The translations under genes were made by a program, and so were the position numbers. The notes beneath the pieces were generated by a model, which was not told where the DNA came from, did not search any database, and saw only the letters and a list, made by a program, of their open reading frames with translations. A DNA stretch of 64,000 bases from Vishniacozyma victoriae (Eukaryota; Basidiomycota; Tremellomycetes; Tremellales; Bulleribasidiaceae): NCBI GenBank assembly GCA_017654735.1, contig JADPYG010000002.1:186001-250000 (forward strand), in the 5' to 3' direction. Position 1 is the first letter of the stretch. Each line of letters starts with the position of its first letter. Of the stretch, positions 23,971 through 38,147 are shown in pieces.

Positions 23971-25337
23971 ATGTCAGACAAGCGATCCGAGCGTATGCTC
24001 GAGGAGTTGTTGAAGGTTCCTGGTAATAGTAAGTCTATCTCGTGCGACTGTATTCTGTGTCCTGCCATCGCGCCATCTGTGCTAAGTAATGCTCGCAACT
24101 GCTGACAAATAGACTACTGCGCCGACTGCCATACCCCCTCTCCACGCTGGGCATCTGTAAATCTCGGAATCACACTCTGCGTTGCTTGCGCTACGATTCA
24201 CAGGAAGCTAGGTACACATAAATCCAGAGTGTACGTCTACTCTTCCTTGCCCTTCGTCGAAGCGGTAGCGCGATATTGACTCGCAGTAAATCCATTACAC
24301 TGGATACATGGTCTCGTGAACATATTCAAACTCTCCGCTCGATAGGGAATAACGCGTCAAACGCTATTTACAACCCGAACGAACAAAAGAATCCACCTCC
24401 AACATCTACAGACTCATCAGAAAGGGATTCAGAGATGGAGAAATACATCAGGCGGAAATACGAAGTTGGAGCATTTAAAGCTGGGGCAGCCCCTGGGAAG
24501 GCGGCGGAGGGAGTGAATAGTAGAGATCGATATCGAGCAGCACAGTCCCTCGGACCGGAGAGGGGGATGGAGAATAGACGGAATCCGGAATTGAATAATC
24601 TTGTATTCAAGAAGACTACAAGTGGTAGAGAGGAAAGGGATTTACCCCCATTACCACCATTATCTGCTAGTCGAACTGGATCTAGTAATGGAGGAGGGGG
24701 AGGAGCGAGAGAACGACCTAAACCATCGACAGTCCCACCACCTCTGGAGACCGAGACGATGTTGATAAACCTCGGAGGGGCGACTCGGGCGACATTACCA
24801 CTTCAATCCCAGGCACAGCAAACTCCAACGTTTACACAAAATGGGAATGGATTCAACGGCCAATCTCAATTCATTCCTCAACAGCCACCCCAATTCCAAC
24901 TGTCCCCTCAACCTCAACTTCAGAATCAGACCGGATATTTCCCGACCCAACAGCAATATACCAATAATCCATTTATGCAATCTCAGCAGCAGTATCCTCA
25001 ACAACAGTTCTTATCCCCCTCACAATCTCCTTCGCCATACGGTCCCTACGGGAATGGAGCAATGGGAACTAGTCCAGGAGGGACCAACCCGTTCCTACAG
25101 ATGAATCAAGGGCAGCAGCAAATGAGTCAAGGACAAGGGCAGATGTACGCACAGGGACAAGGGTGGAATGGAAATGGTCAAGGACAGCAAATGCAGAATG
25201 GATGGCAGGGACAAGGGCAACAGCACCCACAACAGCAGTTCCAACAACCCCAGCAGCAGTACGGACAACAGCAGCAGCAAGGATGGCCTAATATGGGTAT
25301 GGCGGGAATGGGAATGGGTTATGCCCAGGGACATTGA
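23971..25337 (+). CDS. ArfGAP-domain protein, Age2/SMAP-like
   Basis: GTPase-activating protein for ARF-type GTPases that control vesicle coat cycling at the Golgi and endosomes. Three exons. The first two rejoin [20 protein letters not shown] to [18 protein letters not shown]. The zinc finger is C-x2-C-x16-C-x2-C (CADC...LCVAC), followed by the arginine finger in [16 protein letters not shown] and ITLDTW. After about 130 residues the protein becomes low complexity, first Pro/Ser, then a long Gln/Gly/Asn/Pro tail ([26 protein letters not shown]). Two NPF motifs (NNPFM, TNPFL) suggest EH-domain binding, as in endocytic adaptors (inference). The product is about 410 residues. Domain at the N-terminus fits Age2/SMAP better than Gcs1/Glo3. 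Confidence 0.9.
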
Positions 25338-25487
25338 GTCGGTCCGAGACGACTAAGATATGCTGGGCTAGAGGTACTGTTATGTTGTTCTCGAAAGGTT
25401 ACTATTCCATACTCTCCGTTGAGCGGAGCTGTTGTAGGCATGTATTTCATGATCACGAGAGTGAAAGTACAACATATATGGGTCAGA

Positions 25488-27136
25488 TCACTCATCTCCT
25501 GCCATCGCTCTATCATATTCCGCCCTAGTAACCTCATATCCCCACTGCCATAAACATTGTCGCAAGACAGCCCCTATCTCCTCGTCTTCAAGAGCGGGTA
25601 TCCCGCCATTCAAAGTGATTTTCTTCAGGAGGGAACGTTTAAAACGGCCTGTTGGTCCTGCTACTTTGAGCCCTGGGTGTCAGCGAGCCGTAGGCGAGCG
25701 GATGAAAGTGATTGAGCTCGAGCGAGGACCAATGGGATGGTAATAGTCGATGAGGTCCGGGGCCAGTGGGAGGGACGGTTGTGGTTCATTTTGGTTGAGA
25801 ACAGGATTGAAGGTAAGAGTGGTCACTGTCACCTCGTCCCATTCTACAGGACAACTCCCTCTCGACCACGGAAAGGGATACCGTGGACCAGATTGGGATC
25901 AGATATGCGGAAAGGCAAAGAGGAAGAGGAAGGAAGAGGAAGAAGATGAAAAGAAGGGGGTAGAAGAAAGAGACCTACATCGCCTAACCTGCCTCTCATC
26001 ATCCCCACACCTCCTACCCCCCCAAAAACGACAATACCACTCCGCCCAACCTCTAGGATCCCCAGTCCAAATCCATCCAGCCTTTTCCCATTCTTGTAAC
26101 GATTGTCCGGCTCTTACTTTGAACCTGTTGATTTCACCTGTTGGGTTGTTTGAGGTGTAGTGCGTTTCCAATTTGGAGGGGGAGGGCGTGAATGGTAAAG
26201 AAGCTATCGAGGGGGATGAGGGCAGGGGGGCGCGGAGGATTTGAGAGTGGGTTGATCTGGGTATTAGCTCTGATTTATCGTGAATGAGAAAGAGAAAGGT
26301 TGTGTAGTCATATCTCCCTCGAGGTACAATCCGAACCTCATCTTCTCGTCTTATTGGGATTCGATTCCGACATGGAAAAAGAAATCGGACTCACACAAAG
26401 AACCCACCCCCAAAAGCTCCACCTTCAAACATCTCCCGAGGAGTTACATTAGGTGTAAAAACCCCTTCCCACCTCCCTTCAAATCGTAACCTCCCATCGG
26501 AATCCCTCGTCGGAGGGGGTGCAGTAGTAGTTTCTTCTTCCTCATATTCGGGTCCAGGGATGATTATAGCTTTTTGTTTGGGTAATACTGGTCTTCTCTC
26601 TTCTATCGGCTCATCCCTGTCGTCCTCACTATCATCAACTTCTGTGTCAAACATGATTTAGGAAGCACAGGACATACATGTATTTCCTTTTCTTCCCTTC
26701 CTCCTCATCTATCTCCATTGCCCTTACCCTCCCCGATCTACGGGTTGGTTCCACCACTATCTTTCTACGCTTCACACTCCCTTCTTTCTTCAAGCGGGTT
26801 TCTGTATTGCCCTTTTCTACTTTGATTTCACGAGGTCTTATAGATGGTTTGGAGGATAGTCCTAGGGAATCAAGTAGTGCTGCATTATTCCTACTATCAG
26901 CTCTCTCTTTACTACACCACCGGTAGGATCGTTATCATCCTATCGAACCTGAAACGGCGGAGTATGAAGAGGAGATTGGAGATGGAGTAGTCGGGTAGAG
27001 GGACATACTTGATATTCTCCAGCCTCTCCCTCTCGTACTCCTCCTCATTCAATTCCTCAAGCTCGCTCCCAGCCTCAGATTTGACTTCCAACTCTCCTCT
27101 CATCTCATCGCTTGCTCGCTTTGATCTAGTTGTCAT
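25488..27136 (-). CDS. Conserved fungal protein with a WYCRF/GRR signature, unknown function
   Basis: The N-terminus is acidic and basic by turns (MTTRSKRASDEMRGELEVKS, RLKKEGSVKRRKIVVEPTRR), so probably nuclear. Exon 2 starts NRNNAALLDSLGLSSKP after a 5' intron. The conserved core follows: FTPNVTPREMFEGGAFGGGFF, then EWEKAGWIWTGDPRGWAEWYCRFWGGRRCGDDERQ read across 25900-26170, and a C-terminal block with GRFKRSLLKKI and GGIPALEDEEIGAVLRQCLW. I know this FGG...WYCRF...GRR...DDERQ pattern from uncharacterised proteins in many fungi, but no function is established to my knowledge. Stop TGA at 25488-25490. The exon between the two core blocks was not fully resolved. Confidence 0.75.
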
Positions 27137-27368
27137 GCCGGGTATGCTGTTCTAAAAAGCAAATATAGGTATACGACAGACGCGAAACATGATTGATCGG
27201 TTCCAGTGACGTCAACGTTTGTTATCTCATCTATCAAATCACGTCTCATTTTACGCGCAATGACTGGACTGCAGGTTGATCTGTATGCATATCTTTCATG
27301 CACTACAGTAATTTGACAACACGACCCATATCCACACTTCCATCTTTTACGAAACCATCAATCCACAT

Positions 27369-29369
<2,001 letters not shown>

Positions 29370-30446
29370 TGTATATATGTATTATTTGGCTGTTGAGTTG
29401 AAAAAGAAAAGATGATAAGCCGATATTCGAGCAGATTGACGCGTCGTCACTGTTGATTTGTACCCACATTGTTTAAAGGAGACGAAGGAAGAGACGTTAG
29501 TGTAGTGTAAGGTGATGTATAAGGAACCGTAATGTATCAGCGTGGAGATGGATCAAGGGGACAATGGGAGAGCGCACGGCCTTTAACGGTAATTCACAAG
29601 AGTGGCAGTACGTTGGTTAGTACTAGTTTTCTAGTTTTCCCAGGTATACCCTATTCGGTAGTAGATTTCTGAGAAAAGGCGGTAGTATCCTCTTCTTGTT
29701 TAGGTGAATGCTCCTTCCCCCGTTGTTCCCCTGTTCCTCTCATCCTGATCCTGTAACCGCGTCTTCGTCATTCCACTTCTGGCTTTAACGGTATCCTGAA
29801 AGAACAAGCTGCGATTATTAGAGTATAGTATAATCAGCACACCTACACACGCCTTCAGATTATTCAACCGAAGACCGAGAGTGGGATAAGACCGCGTCTC
29901 TCAATCTTTGGTTAAGTGATCGGTTTCGGTAACACTTCGCCAAGGCCGAGATCTTCAATTCAACTGCCGCTTCGATAACGACTACCTGTACCTATCTCCA
30001 TCAACGTGGACAGGGGTATTTAAAGACAAGGTGAGTCTTTATCTAATCAAGGCTTGGATGATATTTGGTCTGGATTGGAGGTGTAATGGATTATTGTTCA
30101 AAGGCTGATGGGATTAGGACGCGTCGTCGGCTGGTCTCTACAATCCCCATTCTTTGTTACGTGTCTCAATAATCCTTACCGTGGATACACTATAACGGGG
30201 TGGCTGTGAGTTCTAATTTTGTAGGCTGCCTCTGGCACCTGCCACTGCTACATCAAACTCGTACGGACAATGAGCTGACCTAGTCCCCCTCCCCACCCAT
30301 CTCATATCACTACTACCTCACCTCGAAATTATCAAACCTCCAGACCCATCTCGAGAGCGCAATCCGTCCCCTGTCTGCCTGCGGCTCATGCTATAACATA
30401 TAATCAGTAAGTCCCTTTCCCCCGACCATCACTGATGACAGCCACA
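29370..30446. promoter_or_regulatory. Divergent region SUB2 / SNF5 with likely SNF5 5'-UTR introns
   Basis: 1.08 kb between two divergent starts. Just before the SNF5 ATG there is a clean 34-nt intron signature, gtaagt at 30407 to gacag at 30440, so an in-frame ATG at 30435 lies inside an intron. A second candidate donor (gtgagt, about 30031) and acceptor (gctgacctag, about 30282) suggest a longer 5'-UTR intron. No separate gene was seen. Confidence 0.55.
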
Positions 30447-33400
30447 ATGTCGACTCCTAATAACCCCTCCCCTGCTCCTAATCATCAGTTCTCTTATGCC
30501 CCTCCACCACAACACCAACAACAGCAATATGGTCAACCCGGTCCAGGACCTAATACGATGCATAATCGATCAAACATTGCACCGCATCAGCTACAACTCC
30601 TTCAACAAGTTACTGCCGCCGCTCGATCCCAAGGGATGAACTTATCGCCTCAGCAAATCACCATGGTCGTTTCATTGATGGAAAGTCAAGGAGGTGGGAA
30701 TCCACAGAGTATGATGACTGCTTTGAGGTCGTTGGGGCATGGTCAAGGGCAAATGCAAATGCCGCCTGGACAGGGACAAGGTCAAGGTCAAGGACAAGGG
30801 CAAGGACAAGGACAAGGGGGACAGCATGGACCACCTGGTCAAGGAAGACCTGGATCATCACATGGTCAACCTGGACATCCCCAAGGGCAAGGCCAAGGAC
30901 CACCTCCATCACAACATACGCTCCAACAACAGCGAATTCAACAAATGATGCAGAGTCAACAACAAGCCAATCCGAATCAGAACCAGAACCAGAACCAAAA
31001 CCCGAATCAGTCTCAGCAATATGCTGGTATGCAAGGAAGAACAGGAACGCCAGGTTCGATAGATCCGCGACTAAGCATGCCGCCTCCTGGACCACCTATG
31101 AATTCTTCACCTCGACCGAATCAAGGTCCACCACCTGGGAACCCGAACCAACCCCGCTTTTCGTTGACACCGCAACAACAAGCGATAATGCAACAACAGC
31201 ATCAGGCTATCATGTCGAATCCAAATTTCATGAATCTACCTCCGCAGCAACAACAAATGCATTTAGGGCAAATGCAACGGAAAATGATGGAAATGTTTTC
31301 GAATCAGCAACAACAACAACAACAACAACAGGGTCCACCACCTAATTCGGAACCTAGTCCGCATGCTCACAGACAACCGACTCCAGGACCTGGTACGCCT
31401 CAGAATGGACCTCCATCAGGTATCCCACCTCATATGGCGCCTCCACGTCCTGCTTCTGCGGCATCTCAAAATCCTGGTTCGCCTCATCAACATCATTCTG
31501 GATCACCTATGGCTGTCAATACCCCCCCTCCGAACCAGTATCAGCAGCAACCACCCAATACCAACTCGCCCGCTTTATCTGCTCATTCTCAATCGCAATC
31601 CTCGTACCCTACGCCTCTGGTTCACGCTCAACCACCTCCACACTCGCAATCGCCTCTTGCGAGTCATCAAACCGGCCCATCACCCCGTCATCAACCTACG
31701 CCCGATGTCAATGCTCAGATGAATCAACCCATTCGTCCGCCTCAGCCTGTCATTCCCCCCGGTGGGTATACGCCTCAGCAGCAACAGCAAATGGCAGCTG
31801 CGATGAATATCTTTGGTCAGGCAGTACAAGCGCAAGGACAAGGACCACCGGGACAAGTGCAAGGTCCACCACCTGTCCGACCTGGTCCAGGCCCCGGTCC
31901 CGGTCAGCAGAATAACATGGGTCGACCTCCACCACCTGCTTTTCCTCAAGGAATGAACCCTGCCGAATTCCCATTCGATTATCGGATCATCCCTGCTCTA
32001 GCTCATGCGGGAAATCCACGCTGGCAAGCCGATATCGGATCAAAGAATCCTCAATTCGTACATGCGGTAAACCAGGCTCAACAAATGATCAACGATGGTG
32101 TCGTCTCGCCCGATACGCTTCAGAAAATGCAACAATTCCATGCTACTATTACGAAAATGAGTCAGGGCAGACCATTACCATCCACAAGTGGAGCTGGACC
32201 ATTCCAACCCCCTGGTCCGGGTCGGAGGGATTCTTCAGGTTCAGCGAGACCTCCTCCGCCTCATGTCATACCCGAATCTCCGGCCGAAGAACGTCCTTCT
32301 TCCAGTAGAGGTAAAGCCGTCACTCCACCCGAAACGGCAATGCCACCACCAACTTGGATTCCTGGACAACCTACCCCCAATCGACCACCTCCTGAAACTC
32401 GCCCTGGCCCAACTGCATCCTCACTCCCAGTAAAAGAATGGGAAGGCCATATCCGACCCGACTTGCCCATTACTCAAATCACTACTCTGCCCGAAGAGAC
32501 TGATGATCCGACTTTCGACGGTAAATTACCGCCCATGTCGGAAGAAGAAGTGAAATCAGTATTGGAATGGATGGAAGCTGATAAAGCGTATGCTGGGGGG
32601 ATGAGTGAGCGTAAAAAGGCAAATCAGAAGAAAATGTTTAAATGGGCTAGGAATAACGATATTGATACGCCTTGGTGGAGTGTTCGAAAGGGTGAGAGGT
32701 ATTTGCCACCTAGGACACGACTGCAGATTATTTTCCCGAGGGACAAGGATGCTCAGCGAATGAGAAAATCGCACAAGGGAAGGAGGTATACTAGATAGTA
32801 TGTCGTCTCTCTTTTTGTTATGATAGTACTGATAAACAGCACCCCCGCTCAGCTTAAGGCAATGGCCGATGTCGAGGACCATGTCATCCCCATCCGACTT
32901 GATGTCGAGCATGATCATTTCCGCCTCAGGGATACTTTCATGTGGAACGTCTCTGATACTGTCATCTCGCCAGAGATGTTTGCAGTTTCCATCTGTGACG
33001 ATTTTGGAGTCTCGCCCCACCATTTCGTATCGAAGATAGTCGCCATCATCAACGAACGAGTATCTGAATACCGTAACCAAATCGCTCCGGTCGAACAACC
33101 TGGTCCATCTATGAAAGGTAAACTCCTCGATAATGAAGACACCAAAACCACTCTTGAAATCTTCAAACGCGCACAAGCAGACGATAGCGACGTCGAAGAC
33201 TCTCCAATAAGTGATGAAATCAAGACTGAACCTGATGATGCTCCAGATCATGGAAAGGTAGTCACTTGGGAAGATCAGGTTAATCGAAAGGAATTGGAGA
33301 GGCCAATGACTGTTGATGAGTTGGATGCTATGGTTGATTGGAGTAATCTGGAGGAGGAATTGCGATTGTTGATCAAGGTCGAGATCTTGATTGGGAATCA

Positions 33401-35007
33401 GAATCTGACGGATACGTTTGAATGGGATCTGAATTCGGAAGTGACGCCTGAGGAATTCGCTCATTCTTACTGTACAGAGCTCGGTCTCAGTGGGGAGTTT
33501 ATGTGAGTCCCTCGTACACCCTTCGTTCGAGCTAAAGCTGATGTGCAGTACGGCCTTGGCACATGATATTCACGAACAGATCATTACTCAGAAACGATGC
33601 CTGTTCCTCACTGGACACATAATCGGTTCAAATCTCGATCTCGATGATGAAGTCAAGACTGCCTTCCTACCTCCTGTTCGGAATGTCCACCGAAGCGAAC
33701 AAGTGGCCATGTCGACTTATACGCCGATCTTTGCAACTTTCACCGACGAGGATATCCAGACTATCGAAAGGGAACGTGAACGTGATTCGAAACGTAAAAG
33801 GCGAGCCACCCGAGCAAGGCGTGGTGTTATATTACCCGATCGAGAACCTGCGAAAACACAACGCACGCTGCTCAACCCGATTGGGGCTAATGGGGTTATT
33901 GCTCGCGCTGCTACCGAATTGGCAGCGGCTGCTCCGATCACTTCTTCGAGGAGAGCAGCTGCCATTGCTGCTCAGGCAAACATCAATCTTTTAGCTCAGG
34001 ATCTACCGCTCCCTCAACCACCTACGCCTCCACCTACGAATCACCCGTATAAACCTGGGAAAGGAAGAGGAAGGGGTTCAGGGAGGGGAGGATATAATAA
34101 TTCAAGAAACTCGCCTGCGTCATTTAGGGAGGGCTCGATCCTGAATGATCATCAGACCCCAATACCCCAATCCGCATTGAAGAGGTCGTACCGAGATGAA
34201 AGTTCTGAAATCAATTCGCCCGTTCTTTCCAAAATCGCAAGGGGAATGCCCACTTCCTCGCCTACGCTGGTAAACGAACCTCATCCCCACCACAATCAAG
34301 TCAAGATGGAACAATATCACCAACCCCCTCCTGAGATCAAGCGGAAATCAGACGATATGATCGATCAGAGGGAATCGAAAGTGACAAAGTTGGATCCAAT
34401 GTTGGGATTCGATTCAAATCCCCAATCCCGCCCTGATACACCTTCGACGTCCGGTGGATTCCCACAACTCCCTGTCAAAGGGGATGGATTCGTCCCTTCC
34501 TCTCCTTCTTCATCTAGTGAATCCTCTGATTCGGATTATGGAGCTCCTAAAAAAGTCAAGAAGATTCAAAAATCAACTTCAATCACACCTGCTCCTTTAC
34601 CTCGGGTAGTCTCGGGTTCTCCTCAGGTTCAACTGAATAATCCTATTGTATGTCCCGTCCTCTCCCATCAATCGTACTTCTCAAAGACATACAGAACAGA
34701 GAGCTGACGAATAGGCACCTGCTTGGGTAATCAGTGCGCATACTGATCTAAGAGCGAGGTACCCACAGGACGCATTTAATGTCATTCCAAGACCTAAACC
34801 CGTTGATCAACCGAATGCACCTCAGGAATGGAGAATGAAGTGTTTGGATTGGTGAGTCTTTTTCTCTTGGTACTGGGATAATACTGATGAGATAGTCCCG
34901 GAAGGATTTACTCGTTAGGTCCGGCAGAAACGCTGAACAACTTCGAAGTCCATTTGAAAAATAGGGGACATCGGGAGAATGTTCAGGCTAGAGTTGGGAA
35001 GGAGTGA
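30447..35007 (+). CDS. SNF5: SWI/SNF chromatin-remodelling subunit Snf5
   Basis: Core subunit of SWI/SNF (SMARCB1/INI1 family), contacting the nucleosome acidic patch in the nucleus. A Gln/Pro/Gly-rich N-terminal half (about 650 residues, with (GQ)n and poly-Q tracts) precedes a conserved stretch MSEEEVKSVLEWMEADKAY. The two SNF5 repeats follow: VIPIRLDVEHDHFRLRDTF with PEMFAVSICDDFGV, and EILIGNQNLTDTFEWDLNSE with PEEFAHSYCTELGL. Next are ITALAHDIHEQIITQKR and RARRGVILPDREP. A disordered region leads to a C-terminal CLDCPGRIYSLGPAETLNNF block typical of fungal Snf5. The long Gln-rich N-terminus argues for Snf5 rather than Sfh1 of RSC. Start 30447 chosen because the upstream ATG falls in a 5'-UTR intron. 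Stop TGA 35005-35007. Confidence 0.95.
30765..30830 (+). repeat. Imperfect (GGWCAA)n repeat coding (GQ)n in SNF5
   Basis: Eight or so tandem GGA/GGT/GGG-CAA/CAG hexamers encode alternating Gly-Gln. Similar short GQ runs occur in PRP28 (56696-56735) and at the end of the gene at 63563. Confidence 0.85.
31305..31331 (+). repeat. (CAA)n microsatellite coding poly-Q in SNF5
   Basis: About eight uninterrupted CAA triplets flanked by CAG, encoding a Gln run. Such tracts are prone to length change between strains. Confidence 0.9.
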
Positions 35008-35464
35008 TCTTAGCTCCATCAGAGTCGGGTTAGTCTGAGTGTTAGGGGATGGGGATGGAGATGGCGATGACCGTGGGAAGAGCGGGGGAAGGAGAGATTG
35101 TACAGTATATTATAGTGTTTATTTGCATTACATCGCATGGAGTCAAGATGAAACGTCCCAATAAGTGATGGCAAATGTATATATACATATCGGGTCTGAA
35201 CATAAGAAAGAAAAGAGGGAACACAGGATAAGTCTCATCAGGGCTGATGATACCATGAATGTTGTGCTTGGAATCCTCCGGGTTGGGTAGATTGGCTAGA
35301 TTGCGGATGCATGTGACATCCTCCTCCAGCCTGTTGATTGTCGGCAGTCTCAGGTTCGGAGCCTGCGGATTATGGACTGAGTAGTTCAGCCAAAGAAACG
35401 GTGCTGAACAGGAGATCCGGGTCCGTATGAGGGTCATGCCCACCGGTAGTAGCTGCATCGCTGC
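35008..35464. other. Convergent intergenic region, SNF5 / orphan gene
   Basis: About 0.45 kb between two 3' ends. It includes an AT-rich segment (35100-35200) suited to termination on both strands. The minus strand around 35220-35430 has some open sequence (PTINRLEEDVTCIRNLANLP) that could be a further 3' exon of the next gene. I could not link it. Confidence 0.35.
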
Positions 35465-36632
35465 TAGGTATCGAATGCTGAGCTGGAGGGTTCCCGTCCC
35501 TGCAACATCAGAATATTGTGGACCATGTCGAAGCAGGCGGAGCTCACTGTGACATTGTACTGGGAGGTACCGAGCCGGAAGGGAATGTTTGGCTTTTCTG
35601 CCATTGCATCTCTGACGGTTGCAGTGAGCTTTGTATAGCCTCGTAACGCCACATGAATTCTTTCACCTCCTCTCTGATGATATCGGGATCCAGATGCGAC
35701 CTGGAAGTTGAGCAACATTCTCAAGCTAAATTTGGATCGAAACGGGGTCATTTCTTCGGGGTCACAACTCACATGGCGTACTCAAAGTGGTCTTGTTGAG
35801 TCTCTCCCAGGCGTTGCGACAAGATGTATTTTGCAGAAAACGCGGTAATTGCATCCTGTTCTACCGGAGGGGTTTTCCGCAGTACTAAGCCACTCTCGAA
35901 AGACTTCACTCACTGGCTCGATCGCATCTCCAATAGCCTTCAGAGTTTGTCGTCTTGTGCAGCTTATCGAGTCAGGTTCCTGCGTTGCAGATATCCCAGC
36001 CCAATATGCGGCGAATGGTATCGCGAGTCTAAAATACCATGTCAGCCCCGAGCTGATAATCCGGTCAAACCAATTACCTGCTCACCTCCTTGATCGTAAA
36101 ACCGTATGGTGCGGCGGTAAAGACGTTCAGTGGGGCCATGAGAGTGTCGGCTTTCTCCCTCAATTCTGCCAGGTCAGGGATCATCAGCAGTCCGATAGTC
36201 CCGTCTGTACATACGCATGTCGGACAGCTGATCCAGTCCCAGTCGTGGGAGCTCTCCTCGTGCGCTAAGGTGTGACATTGTTTGTGATAGGATGGATCGG
36301 CGAGCTGACGTGATTGATTGAGGGTGGTATGCAGTGGACTGATGGGAGTATCAAAACGTGAAGTTGGAAAGAGAACGTTGTATCCCAAAGCATATGCATT
36401 TCGGGTACAGTCTCAATCTTTTGGATCGGAAGGCAGGTCATGAATGGATCACGTTGCTTTGGTATTCCGCCTTCAGGAAATTCCCTTTGGGTCTTGCCGT
36501 GTCTATGACCTTGAAACATCGACTCGTCCCCCTTTGTGCCGCCAAATCAGTTTGGAGACAAAGGTTCCAGCACTTGCCCGACACCGCCTTCCAATCATCA
36601 GGCAAGGAAGAATGATTATTCACAGGAGCCAT
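35465..36632 (-). CDS. Unrecognised gene, model uncertain (orphan block gene 1)
   Basis: The likely start at 36632 reads MAPVNNHSSLPDDWKAVSGK with Cys/Trp-rich sequence after it. Later plausible exons read ELREKADTLMAPLNVF, QDAITAFSAKYILSQRLGET, then MLLNFQVASGSRYHQRGGER and RLGTSQYNVT, ending GREPSSSAFDT with a stop at 35465-35467. The stretch 35880-36030 has one frame open throughout (IPFAAYWAGISATQ...AIGDAIEPV), but splice phases favour other frames there, so exon choice is unsure or the gene is damaged. No family recognised. It sits just left of a second unassigned gene on the same strand. Confidence 0.4.
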
Positions 36633-36910
36633 GGCGTTCGTCAGTCATGTACACGTCTGAGAAGAGCAAAACTTGAGAGAGGACTGGGTCAAAGATTACA
36701 TATCGTGTATAGGGGCACACCTTCTCACTCTCTCCGCTCATATACAAGTACATTGCAGATCACACACAGAAGGGTTTCGGACTGCACATAAAAATGCACG
36801 CACAGTATCAATGAGTAAGAGGCTCATTCATTGAAATACTAGGACTACAAGTCTAGCATGTCGTATCACAATGACCCGGGAGCGGGGAAGATTGTCCGTG
36901 GGGTAGGCAA

Positions 36911-37868
36911 TCATCTCGAACGGACACGAGGTGGGGACCGCCGGCTGCTTTGGGGGACGCCGAGATCGAAGTCCGAGTGCTGGCTGGCACAGTCGCGATT
37001 CAATTCTTCCATGGCCTTTTCGAAAAAATCACGGGTGTCAGATCGAGTGGGGGGTCTGAACTTGCGCTGAGCCTCGTCATCTGGGGGGATGGCGAGGATC
37101 ACTGATTCAATATCCCCGTTGGTAGCGCCAAACGACGGTGAATCGGAGACAGCCTGTGATAATCTACGCTCACTTCGTTGCAGTGTTTGCTGGTGGTTTC
37201 TAACAGCCTCAATATGATTGATGAATTCTGTTTGGGCATGTTTGAGAGCTTCGAGATTCTCGGGTGCGAGCTTTGATCTGAGAGGTAAGCGTGTTCTCGG
37301 CACGACCGTTGTCACTCACACGCAAAAGTCGTCAAAGAGTGAGTGAGTCTGACCTGTGTGTTTTTCGAGCTCCCACAGGCCTCGGGCTGTATTCATTACA
37401 TGATTCAATCCGTCCAGTGGCCCGCTGGCACGAGATAATTCTGGCTCCAAATATTGTGTAACATTGGGTAGATTGTCTTCATATTTCGCCAGAACTTCGG
37501 CTCGTCTGTGATGGCCTGCGACTGATGGATGACTTTTCGACATCATTTGACGAGCTGCAGTGTGATATACAAAAGGATGTATGATTCTGTCGATCAGTGT
37601 CAGTGCTACCTTGACAGCATGCTAACGAAGCTAGCCTGGTAAATCAGTTTCCTTGAAATTGTAGGGCTCCCGAGCCAATATGTCCAACGGCGCTAGACTT
37701 TGCGAGATTGACTGTTTCCACGCTGATGTGTCAGCTGGGAGGAATCACCAAATCATCAAGCCACACATACTCATCACGTCCTGCTTGCTCACACAAGGTT
37801 TGCCACTGGGAAACCTTAGCATTTGTATGGAGATGGTGGAAGGTGAAGGAACAAACCTGTCGTGCCAT
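36911..37868 (-). CDS. Unrecognised coiled-coil-like protein (orphan block gene 2)
   Basis: Reconstructed start ATG 37868 (MARQ) splices to VSQWQTLCEQAGRDEYVWLD, then SISQSLAPLDILAREPYNFK. Further exons give MMSKSHPSVAGHHRRAEVLA, KYEDNLPNVTQYLEPELSRA, LWELEKHTGQTHSLFDDFCV and a helical region ENLEALKHAQTEFINHIEAV...QTLQRSERRLSQAV that looks like a coiled coil. The C-terminus is Ser/Arg rich (SSRRSPPRVRSR). One intron (37555-37635) appears to be GC-AG. About 245 residues. I recognise no family; the helical charged composition suggests a structural or complex subunit but no more than that. Confidence 0.5.
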
Positions 37869-38147
37869 CTGCCTAACGTGTACTCGTTAAAATGCGTGTC
37901 TGTGTCTCCGGCGCTTGTATTTGACATGGTGCGAATTGATGGCTGCTCAGCAGAATGGAAAGGGCTTCAAGTGAGATGAGGAACTTGATGTATGGAGAAA
38001 AGAAAAGGCAGAGCTCTCATGAGGCCTGTATAAGGAACATTGCGCAACTATGTTTTGGATGAGAAACATGAAAGGTAGGCATCACTCCTGTTTTCCGCCG
38101 TGAGATCAGCTATGCTTGGGTCTCCCTCTTGGTGCAGTCACCTTTCA

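Noticed and set aside
32556..33464. 302-codon open frame on the minus strand opposite SNF5 (MSEFLRRHFRIQIPFKRIRQ...)
   Set aside because: It lies exactly opposite the conserved SNF5 repeats. Its sequence is Ile/Leu/Arg rich without domains, as expected for the complement of Asp/Glu/Asn-rich coding DNA.
35850..35905. A 25-nt intron (gtactgcgg...ccggtag) in orphan gene 1, and a 24-nt one near 40083-40106
   Set aside because: Both would fix the frame but are shorter than a spliceosome is known to handle in this group. Kept only as frame problems.
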